Source: Isoperla grammatica (Eukaryota > Arthropoda > Insecta > Plecoptera > Perlodidae). From it: a stretch of DNA of 64,000 nt. The position numbers and the translations under genes were made by a program. The DNA is taken from the NCBI GenBank assembly GCA_945910005.1, contig OX246746.1:20371316-20435315 (forward strand). The letters run 5' to 3'. Position 1 is the first letter of the stretch. Each line of letters starts with the position of its first letter. Shown here in pieces: positions 12,301-24,300 of the stretch. A model generated the notes under the pieces. The model searched no databases. It saw only the letters and a program-made list of their open reading frames with translations, and was not told the DNA's origin.

Positions 12301-15300
12301 TTTCCGTGCTGGTTTTCTTGTCAGTTCCACCTCTTATGTGCTGAGTTATTGTCTAGAAAAAAAACTTCTTACTAAATAAATATTTCTTTTTATGAGCATG
12401 TAAACTACTCGATTTTGTTCTATGAATATATACAATAGATAACAGAATAATTGTACCCACCAATGTTACTAAAAAAAAATGCTACCAACAACAAAAAATG
12501 TATTATCATTTGCCCAATTTTTTAAACACAAATTCAGAACTCATGTGGCTAGCTTGTAGTATAAGCTTTAGCTGCACTGATTCATATAAAAGAACAAGGT
12601 GCATTTTGTTGGTACTTTTTCCCTCCAGTTAAGAGTTTTTTCATACACATAGTCAAAATTGAAAATTGTCGTATGTTTTAACCTAAACTATGACATTTTT
12701 AGGATTGACAGATGTTTGCGAATGTATAAACCATGATTTATCTTTCAAAAATTGATGTTGAACAAAATTGTTAATTTTTTTTTTGGTGTTTTAATATTAT
12801 TTACTTTCCTATCCAGCTGGGTTTGGGTTAGTGGTAGTTCTGCAAGTCTTACGAGGTTACTAAAAGAGCCTACAGTCTATGTATATTCAATGCCACAATC
12901 CCATTGATCCTGTTTTCTTGCTGTTGCTTGATCCCGACCCGACTTGTTCCCAACTAGTTTGTACATTAACTTATCCTTGGTATTGTGAGCTTTTTTTGTT
13001 CGTTAAACACATACAGAACAGCTCTTTTTACTGCGCCTGTCATACCAGGCAGTAGGGCAAGTCCGAGTGCTTTCCGTGGTACAACTGTCGACATAACCTC
13101 GCAAGTTGGTTTACGAGAGTGTGAGAATAATCTAACTTTGCTCATCCGTGTTACGGTTGAACCCTTTGTTTGACCTCCGAACTAGAAGCAATTCAAAGGG
13201 TGGACCGAGTGATGTGATACTGCCTTAGAGGAGTCTCAAAAAGTGGAAGTGAAGAGAAAACTGCAGTTTTTTTGCAAAACAGATTTTATTTATTGAACAA
13301 TCCATCGATTTCAATTTAAAAACATTGATTTCTTCAAAATACTGATACTTTAGTATCGATTAGTCGATTGAAAGGCAACTGTAATATATTTGCTTTTTTT
13401 TTAGATATTGAGGGCAGAAAAAGGTTGTGCATGACTTGTAAATGTTGCACTGCACGTGTAATGTGCTCTCTGTTACACACAGAGAGCAGTGGTTTTGCAG
13501 CAGTGGTTTTGTGTTTTGTGTTCTTTCCACATTCTAGTTGTAGAATGTAACACGGTGTAAATGTAGATGTGTTTGTTTCATGGAGCTGCATGCTCTAGGG
13601 TTGTGTTCTCTGACTTGGGTCAAGGTGTAGTAAAAGTGGAGCACGGAGTACGTTTTGTGTATGGTCTGTGAAAGCCTGTTTTCAGAATTTACTGGCTCCA
13701 TTTGTAAGATACTATTATCTTTTTAACAAGCACTATTTGAGAAACCCTACCGTTTCATTTTTAGCAAATAGGGAGTGCATTATGGAGGTTCTTCATAGTT
13801 GTAGCTATAAGAGATTGCATGTTCATGAACCAGTTCTTTACACAGAACCTCACTGCACTTATGGGGTAGTCTAGTCTATTGCATGTTATGGGGCTGCATG
13901 CTCTGCCATCTACCGTGTGTTGTATCTAATGCTATGTTTTATGACGTGTAGACTCGGAGTGTAGGAAGGCCACGTAAGATTCCACGGCCATCGCCGGTGT
14001 TGTCGGAACACCTGCGGAAACAGAGAGCCCAGCAGATCAAGCCGGCCCACCCTGGTGCCACCCTGGTGCCGGTCATCACTCCACTACACATTGGTCTGAG
14101 CAAGGCATTGAAGAGAGCTTCCGAAGGAGTCGGTGTTAAACAAGTTGCGGACAGTGCCAACCTGGATAGTGTTCCTTCGGATAGTGATAAAACGATTAGT
14201 GCAAAGGAAGCATGTGTGACAGGGACCTTGACTGGCCCGTCACTTGCTGTACAGATGAGTTCTGAGGCGGAGACGCCCGTGTTTGACCTTCCTTGTGCGT
14301 CGGACTCTGCAGTCGACTCGGAAGAACCGACTACGACTACGAAGCGAAAAAAATCAACCTACGTTCCCAAGAAAGGCAAAGTAGTGAAGCCATTGAAACG
14401 TAAACTAGTCAAGACTCTAAAAGGAAGCAAGAAATTAAAAATGCCTGGGCTTCCAAAGAAAGTGAGCGTTCATGCTCCCAAGTTTTCAGTGTCACCAAGT
14501 GACCAACTTCTGAATGATGCGATGGCAGATGCCCTTGCTGCCATGGAGTCACCTCCAAAATCTACTACAGTAGAAACTGTAGTCCAAAAAGATCCATCTC
14601 CCAAAACTTACGGGCGACCTAAAACTGTTCAAAAAGTGGCCGAGGTAAAAGTAGATACGCCAGAGGTTAAAGAGGACAGTGGTTCAGTTACAGACAATGT
14701 TGTGGCGAGTGCACCAGAAGTTGAGGCGGTAGGAATGTCCATACCTATTCCAATGTTCAAAAAGCATTATCCTAAACGAGAGAATCGGAAACCTCCGGCA
14801 CATTTAGTAGATGCTTTTGGACCGGCACTCTTCTCGACACCCGACATAATTCGGAGAGTAAGTCTCGAGTCCAAGGTGGAAGATAACAGAAGTGTTCTAG
14901 TGCAGAGACCACCCAGTCCGGAAGTAGAGAAGCTCCCTCCTACTCCGATCGAGACGCAATCTCCGGTGTTAAGCTCGGAGAGTGTAGATATCCAGCCACG
15001 GGAAATGTTACCATTAACCAATGGCCTTGAGGCTTTGTGTACCGGACAGCTTAGTGCAGTAAAAAACCCTGCCGTAATTGTGCTAATGGATGAGGCTATA
15101 TCTCCGAGTAAATCGACGGCATTAGCCCTCAATAGGGCACAAAATGCGTTAGGCAGAGTGGGGATAGGTGGAAGTTTAGTGGGACCGTGTGAAAATACCC
15201 TAGTGCTGGAAGACAATGATGATGACATAATGGATGTGTCGCTGTGCCCACTGGATTCCAGCGAAACTAACGCGACATCATTTGATGAATCCCAATCAGT

Positions 15301-18300
15301 GATCGGTGGGTCAAGTTTTATTGAACAAAGTATGTTTTCTAGTGATCTAAATCAATCGACAAGCGACCCAATTGTGCTCCAGACAGACATTCCATCAGCC
15401 AGGCGTAAACGGCAAAAAGCAACTCTTGGCAAAAAGGTATGTATTGTCTCTCACAAATCGAGTTTTTTTTAATTGGGAGAGATAGAGATTCCCAAAATTT
15501 TGTGAACTGAAGACCCCTCTCTACTTTTCCAACAAATTTAGTAGTCCATAGACCCCTGACGATGTAGGCTTGCCACAGAATGCAATGCGTAGGGCAGCGC
15601 TATTTAATCATAGGCCATCAGCTGTGAGTTGATGAAGTTGGGCGATAGGAATTGCAAACTTTGAATGGAATAAAGGTCCATGAAAAAATATTTTCTACAA
15701 TGTGGGAGCTTTTTAATAGAGATGTACAATATTGCATGCAAATATCTGTGCAAAAGGAGTAGGCCTAAACTGCAAGCATAATGTCTTTGTGACTTTTCAG
15801 CATCGGTTTTGGCCGTGATTGGGTGTTTTAAGAAAGTGTTTTACAAGCAAGCTAAGTTATAGTGATAAATATATACGTATTATACAAACGAGCTTAATTG
15901 CTATCAACGAGCTTGTAGCTCCCGTAAATCACGGATATATGCAGCGGCATCAGTCTCGAATGTATACCTTTATAGAGTTACAGGTAACAATGTGGGCGAA
16001 ATGATAATAGCATAGGCCTGGGCTGTAACATGCTCGTTAACTGATTTTGTATATTTACATGCAGGCCCAATAGAATAGTCTTTGATCTATGCATTCACAT
16101 CATAACTGCATGCACACGTTAGTTGTAGCCTAGTAGCAGCATAGAAAGTACCAGCCTAGGTGTAGTCCCATTTGCCTACTTAAAATCTTCGAAAAATTGT
16201 ATGAATTTGATACGATTATCGATTGCGGTGTCTAAAATCGATATTTTTCGACGATTGATTATCGATTTCACACACGCGATTATCGATCACGATTTTCATG
16301 TCGAACGGCAACCCTAATGTATAATTGTTTCCAACTATGAAATCTGGTTGGAAGTAGGAGGTTCCCACAATTCACTTGGGCCTCGGATCTACCTACGCTG
16401 GCTAGCCATGCCCGACGCTTCCCCCTTCTTCATTATCTTCCCCTAGTATTTGTCTCTCTTACATCTCTACTTCAATGTCTTTTTCTTGCGGTCACTCCAC
16501 CAGTTCTCTACATAGCCTTCCCACAACTTTTCCTGCTGTAGGCCTACTTACCGTATACCATGATTCTTTTCGTATTTATACATCAATATTATTATATGTG
16601 GGCCTATTAGTCTACCTGAAAACTTATTGCCCATTTACATATATTGCATATTTTACCAAGCAAAGTGGGTTGCTTGTGTAAATACCCATACATTGTAAAG
16701 AAAACATGTAATACTTACGGTCTAGACTAGTACCAGTAGACGTACTTCAAATTCAAAACATTTTAAATTAATAATGGAAATAAATATTATATTAGATTAG
16801 ATTAGATTATTATTATTATTAGCCAGATTAGGTGATTACGATTACCTATTTACTTTCATATTTTGGAAGTCATATGCATGTTGTCACCACCTCCCTACCA
16901 AAATAAGACCTTCTCAGAGGCATCCTAAATTTCAATAACAAATGTTTGGTGTTTACGTTTAAAATAAAAGACTTGCTTGGGATCATAGTTTTTTAAACAT
17001 ATTACATATTATATTTGTGTTTGCATTATAGCATTATTGTCTTTTCAGGCTTAGGCTACATTTGTTTGTAATGTTTGTGTGTATTTATTTGAATTTTTAT
17101 ATATACTAGCTAATTATGTGTCGTGATCTAGTGGTAAGATTAGCCAGACACAAGCTTAAAGATTTGTTTGAATCTGGCCTTTGATCTAATGCAATAAAAA
17201 AGTACAGGTATTATTTCATAATACTAATACTAATACATCTCTGCCCTAGAATCGTCTCTCTCTTACTGAGCCCAATCGTTCTGAGAAGAAAAGCAAGAAG
17301 CGAAAATTAATAGCGAAAGACTCCCTCGAACCATCTACCATCACTTTGATGATAGATTCTGATGACGAAGGAGATATTGAGAGTGATATCAGTTGGAACT
17401 CGGAAGATGATCCTGATCGGTTGTGGTGCATCTGTAGAAAACCACACAACAATCGTTTCATGATCTGCTGCGATATTTGTAACTTCTGGTTCCATGGAAA
17501 ATGTGTTGGAATTACTAAAGCCATGGGTATGTGTAACGCATTTTTAATATCACTACTGGGTAGTGTAGGCTAGGATTCTGTATAAATGTGTTCCTTAAAC
17601 CCAATTTAACTGGGACTACTATAATTTTAATAATAATAATAATAATAATTATTATTATTATTAAATTGAAGTTAGTACGTTATTTATAACACGGCGACCC
17701 ATCCGATTGACATGAAAATGGCTGCAGCCAAAGCGCCTTGGTGTGCGTGGTACACGTAGTCCCATCTCGTGGAAAATGGAAAAAATTGTTTTTTGCTCTT
17801 CAGTGCATATACAATATTAATATATTCAATAAAATAATGTAATTTAAAAATATTTTTATTTTTTTTATGAATGCAATTTCTCGGTTTGATTAACATCCTA
17901 TTTTGATTTATAAAAAAAAAGAAAAATGATTACATGTGTCTACTGTCCACATGTGCCCTACTCTGGGGACATGGCTAGGGGCCTTTGTGGACAACCTTGG
18001 ATACTTGAAAAAGAATAGGCCTACTACCAACATGTCATTTCAACTAAATAGTTGTGGAAAACATCTTGAACCATAGACTACCTGGAGAAAATAGCAAAAC
18101 ATTAGTAAGCCTGGCCCTGTGTAAAGGAGACCCAGTTCTGGGTCTATTGAGTTACCTATCTATATTTTTTATGTCGTTCAAGTCTCAAAGTCGTGATTTG
18201 ACTTGTATTACTTGCCGTCAATGTCAATATTAACATGTTACATCAGCATGGAACCTAAAAATAAATCACCGATTGTAACGCATACAAAAGACAATTTTTA

Positions 18301-21300
18301 ATGATACTTTTGATTGATGTTGGTGGCAATGTTTTAGGTAGTGCAATGGAGCTAAAAGAAGAAGACTGGACATGCCCAGCTTGTGTCAAGAAAAAGAAAG
18401 AGATGACTATAGACAATCCTAAAAGTACAAAATCCAAAAAGAAGCAAAACAAACTATTATCTGTCTTGGTATCTGGTAATGCCTCAACCTCAACTAGTGG
18501 GGTAGCCCTACCTCAAACTACCTCGACTGATGGCGTAAAAGCAACGCTATCGAACAAAAAGAAACGTGTGCGAAATAAGAAGCTTGTACCTGCCGTGGAG
18601 CATTTACCATCAGCCCAAGGTCAACCCAGGTGAGCCTTCTTTTTCTTTACTTACTGTATGCCTATGGACTTCATAGAAATTCTTTTTGGCTTTCAAGATT
18701 TGGGCTTCGGGCTGAACAGTAAGCCTATTTTTGATAGTGCGTGTTGAGTCCTATTCCAGTCCTCTAATCCTTCTAGTCCTATGTTAATATGCACTAGGCA
18801 ATAAAGATTATTTGTATAATTGTACATTAATAGAAGTTCTTCCATGAGGCTAAACTTCCTTTGGATGTCTGGCATATAGCCTGTGCCCAGGCCAAGACCA
18901 ATTTTATTCACTGGCCATAATTTGTGCCTGCCCAATTCTAAAATCGGGGGGCGTTTGATGTTTTTAAAGTTACTCTTTTTGAGCCTGTATAGAAAATCAC
19001 TACACAGCTTTTGCCAATAAAATGTAACCTCTAACTTCCTGCATCTAGCCCATGTTAAGCTTCTCAACATCCTCTGGCTAAAGCCACAGTGTCTACTTGG
19101 CATGTTGAAATAGTTAACCTTCCCGATGGTAGGGATGTGCGAATAGGCCTACTCGAAAACTTGAGTTGAGTCGAGTACGTAGTTGGTACTCGACTCGACC
19201 GGAGCCGAGAGAGTTTTTCATGATTTTCGAGTTCGAGTATTTCTGCCGTTTGATTTGAACGCAAGTCGGTGGAGCGCTAGTGTGTAAAGGTGCAGACCTC
19301 CATTATCTACATCGCTTAACTAGCTCAGCTGATCGGTAGTGACGCCATTTCGTAATGTAGCTGCTGGAAGCGACCCAGAATGCATTTTTGGCATGGTTTC
19401 TGCAATATGGCCGACAATGGCAACTTGTTAGATGTCTTAAAACTTGTGACATAATAGGCAATGAAATACATAAAGTTTTAATTATTGTGTTTCAACACGT
19501 AATAGCATATGTTCCTGTCGAATTATGAGGTGGTAGTAACATATGTGATAAGATTCATTCATCTTACATCGTTGTGTCCGTGAAGCGGTTGGAATGGGAT
19601 TGAAAGAATCTGAAACAATGACGCGTCAGATCTAGACAATTTGATGATCTCTTTGAAGTTTTTTGGCTGGAAATCAGCTCGCGTACATTTTTGACGTTAT
19701 TTGTTGCCACTAATAAATAACTGATGGTAATCATAAATCATAACTATAATCTGCCATCGGGTTACAACTCGAGTTTGATCATAGGCAACACACGTACGAT
19801 TTTTTTGTTAAACCAAGAACTTAGTTTAATAGTATCAGATACAAAAAGTATATTAATGCAAGTCCTAAGTAAAAAAGAAATTTTTAAATAGGTTTAATGT
19901 GGTTGCATTTATTGAAGTTTCAACTTGGGGATCTGAAGCGCGTACAGGTGGCTGTGACGTCATGATTCAGTAGACGTGGCGTAACAGACCAATCACTGAG
20001 GCGGTGAGCGTACACAGACACAAACCATGACGTCAAATCCCATCAACATGGCGGCGGCTCATTTTTCTCGCCCTTTTATTTATCGTTACTTAACCAATTA
20101 TTTTGAGGCATAGACTGCCATTTTTCAAAGTTCAAAGACACAAAATTATTAAATGAGAGACAAGGTATTTAAAAATCGATTAAAATTTTCATACGCACCA
20201 TGTTCCCTATTATTGAGTTATTTGTCTTAATGACTAGACCTAGACCTAAATTATAATTTGTAAGCCGTGGCCTTTTTTTTTTTTTTACTAAACACTCGCA
20301 AGTAGTTCGCAGCTATACTTGATATTCGACCCGAACCAAAAAGTACTACTCGCACATCCCTACCCCATAGCCTTATTTGAATTGATTGCAGTCTTGTACT
20401 AGATCTAGCTATACCGTTGTAAAAACTAATAAGATCTGCTTTATGTTTCAGGGCGGCTGCTATGATATGTGTAGTATGTAGCATGAACGAAGCACGAGTA
20501 AACTCGATTTATTGCTCCGATACGTGCATCTTAACACATGCTCAAGAGTCTGGGCAACCCCCTACGATTAAAGTGGTACCACCAACAACATTGAAAGTAG
20601 CTCGTAAAGCAGGTTCTTCAAAACAAGTTACCTCAAAAGGAGCACCACAGAAACCTTCATCTGTAAAAGTAGTTCCAGTGAAAATACTTCCTAAAAAGGC
20701 TCCTCCGAAACCTGGGCAAACGAAACCATCACTTCCGAAAGCAGCCAAGTCAACTAGTGACGCACCTAAACGAGGGATCTCACGGCTTGGTTCGGGGAAG
20801 AAAAGACCCAGTGGAGAAGGTACGATCATTTCCTGTAAACTTAACATAAGAGTGTAACTAGAGTATAACTTAGTTGCTCGAGTAAATACTCCAAACATTG
20901 ATTCTCCGAACAGTAGGCATAACGTTAATACTGCAACATGACAATTAAATTTAAATTACTGATACCAGTAGTCAAAAAGGTGACTGAACGATCAATTCTG
21001 TTTGTTCTTGGTCGGCGGCTATAAGCAGCAATCTTTTAGCCCTCTGCACAATGTGCCAGTGTAAGCTGGAATCAAATATAGGCTATATATCAAATTTATG
21101 TAATAATAGGCAGGTGCTTTATGCTGTAGGCCTATTTAACAATCTCCTTGAAATAACACAAGTAGATATTTCTTCCATTATACCGTATGAATTTTAGGAG
21201 GCAGTCTATTTTCATTACATAATCAGAAATTGTGCTATTTAAGACAATCACTGCATCTTGTCTATTTTTGCTGTACAAAATGTTTGTCTAATGTTTCTAG

Positions 21301-24300
21301 TGTGTCGTAGGCCTAGTTTACCACTAATCTATCGAAACTAGCAGCTGAATTCTGCCATATGATTTATCCAAGCACCAAATTTGAAAGATTTGGCTTAAGT
21401 TGGACTTTCAAAATAGTTTCCAAACTGAACTGGCTTTGTAAGGCTTCGGTTTGTAGTACAACTCTAGTGTATTTATAATCCGCTTTCCTCAATTGATTAA
21501 CGTTATTGTTTCAGGAAATCCAGTATTGCATGCCTCGCTTGATACGTCTCCGGTGGCTGAAGGCTCAACTGATTTGAAGATCAATGTGAAGGCAGTTCAT
21601 GACTCCAGAGAAGTGCCGAAACCAAGACACTTGCAATTGATTGATATGAAAGAGTTGCCCCCTCTACTACCAAAACCAAGTGCTTCAGTCAAAACACCAA
21701 AGTCACCAACTAAATTACCACAATCACCCACCAAGCAGTTGCCCATTCCTCCGAAAGTAATTAAGACTCCAATTGCTAAAGTAAGTGAGTTATCTGCTAA
21801 AAGCAAAAGCCAGACTCCAAGTCCACTCTCTAATTCATCAACTCCTAAAGGATCTGTTAAAAAGGTGGATTCTAAACGCCAAGTATCTGTCGACACACCA
21901 AAGAAAGAAGAGGAAAAGTCTAGTGGACCAGAACCAGTAAGAATCAATGTGCGCAAGACACTGCACGAACTGCTACTGGCCAGGATTCAGGAGTGTGAAG
22001 ATCTAAAGGCGATTCCAGATGAGAAGGTTAAGAAAATCACCCAAAAAATTGAAGAGGAGTTATTTGCAGTCTTCAAAGATACTGGAATGAGGTACAAGTC
22101 AAAATATCGCAGCTTGGTGTTCAACATCAAAGACCCCAAGAATTTGACTTTGTTTCGTAAGATTGCAGAAAAGTCGGTAACACCTTATCAGTTGGTTAGG
22201 TTGACTCCGGAAGAGCTGGCCAGCCAAGAGCTTGCCGACTGGAGGGAACGGGAGTCTAAACATCAGCTAGAGATGATAAAGAAGAACGAGATGGACTTAT
22301 TGTCTTTATCAAAGACTTATGTGATGAAGACTCACAAGGGCGAGCAGCTGATCGAAAGCGAAGGGATAGTACCTGCAGCGACAGTGTCGGAAATGGAGGA
22401 AAGGGAAGAGTCTAGGGACAGTACCTCCAATACCCTGGACGTTCTCGATACAAAGCATCACGTTTCAGGTGGTAAAGAAAAGAGTAAGAAGCATAGAAGC
22501 CACCGAGATAAAGATAAGACCAGACCCCACAAGAGGGACAAGAACAAAGATAAAAGTAAGCGTGGCAAGAGCAAGCATCGAGAGAAACACCGTGACGGTA
22601 GTAAGACTGATAAAAGTGAAAGGAAAAGACGTAAGGGAAAAAATGGTAAAAAGTCCGAGGCTAAAGTCATTCCAATTATGGAGACACAATTGGATGAAAA
22701 GGTTACTGTAGTAAACAAGGTTGAGATAAAACCTGACCATGTTGAAATTGCCAAATGTGTCCCATCTACTGATGGTATTGGGGTTAGTCCTACAAAGCAG
22801 GAAAGCAAAGAACTTGGTGTTGAACCAGTAATTGATGAAAAAATGGTTTCCGACTTAGAGCCAACTTCTACCGTCACTATCCAGATACCTGATATCAATT
22901 CCAGCGACCCCAATTTATGTCTGACCGTTTGGAAAGGTTTCATGAGTATGCTGGAAGTGTCAAAGTTCTTTGCAACCATGCAAATAGTTCATGGGGACCC
23001 TGGGGACCTCTTTGATAACTTACCTGACTTAATGAATATCGTGGGCAGGATTTCACCAACAACCGTTTGGGAGTATATCTCGAAAATGAAAAAATCTGGT
23101 ACAAAGGACATTCTGATAATTCGTTTCACTGCTGCAAACGAAGAAGAACAGATCCCATACTTCACTTTATATTCCTACTTGAGTGGCCGAAGCCGACTGG
23201 GGGTGGTGGGCAGAGTGTCTAAAAAGATAAAAGACTTTTATATTCTACCCCTCTCTAAGCATAACCCAGTTCCACAGGTGCTTTTACCCTTGGACGGTCC
23301 AGGTTTCGAAGATAATCGTCCACATCTGCTCCTGGGTATCGTCGTCCGATCTAAACCGAAGCATCTGTCGGCGGACGGCGTCCATAAGGCCAAGGTCGCC
23401 AGGAAATACGCCTCCTCTTCTTCGCCCACCGACAATTCGAGCTCCAACCGTAGTTACACCCCACCGTTGCGAGACTCGCTGCCAAATACCAGTCTGGACT
23501 ACGAGTCTACACCTCCTGGCAGCCCTTGCGAGAGCACGTTGCCTCTACGGTTGCCGGACGACGGGGACGAACCCTATTCTCCGGGAGGATCGGACGACGA
23601 CCTTCGACCCGTGGATGTCATGGGCAACCCGTCAAACCAACTGGAGTTGGAACGGACCATGGAGGAGCTGAACAGGAAGATAGCGGAACAAAAGCAGCAG
23701 ATTCGGAGCATCAGCTCGGCTATTGGAGCCCCACCCGAGCCACCAAGGGTAAGCTCCACAGTTGTCTCACCTCTCTCAAGCCTGTCAGAATGGATACTGC
23801 TAAAACTGTGTTTATGTAAAGTTCCGAACTTCGTGTGCAAGCTGAGATTTGTCTGTCTGAGGCGGAATAAGTGAGGTCCAGCCGATAGCCACCCCGATGT
23901 TAAAGGAGAACCAAACTTTACATTTCAACTTTGCACAACCTTGTAGATATGTGCAATCCTAGCAGAATGGCATGTTCCGATCTTGTCTTAGCCCTTGGTT
24001 GTGTGGTTTACCGGATGTTTCGTGGCGATCCCCTACGTCACGCCATGGATTTATAATAGTACTCTCGTACTGGATAGGCAGGTGTGTAGCGGGCAGTGTA
24101 CGAGATATCGTACCACGTCCCGCAAAGCTAGTCGGCCATATTTGTTGTTTACTTGCTCGGACAGTTGTCGTGACCGCTGCATTTCACATGTTTCTCTCGT
24201 GCATATTTCACAGGAAAATGTTCTTATTATAAGTAATATGCGACTGTGAAGTACTTGTTAATAAACTATAACGAGAGTTTCAGAAATAGCCTAAGATGGC

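Larger units (their letters stand above)
6338..13951. other. DIDO1-like intron 1
   Basis: 7.6 kb. It holds the TTAA-flanked MITE at 8988, an A-rich repeat at 9263, the MITE at 11544 and the tentative - strand gene at 9464-12059. I see no further exon of the DIDO1-like gene. Confidence 0.7.

Noticed and set aside
22458..22979. 173-codon - strand frame opposite the SPOC-containing exon
   Set aside because: Shadow of the real + strand exon, whose domains are unmistakable.
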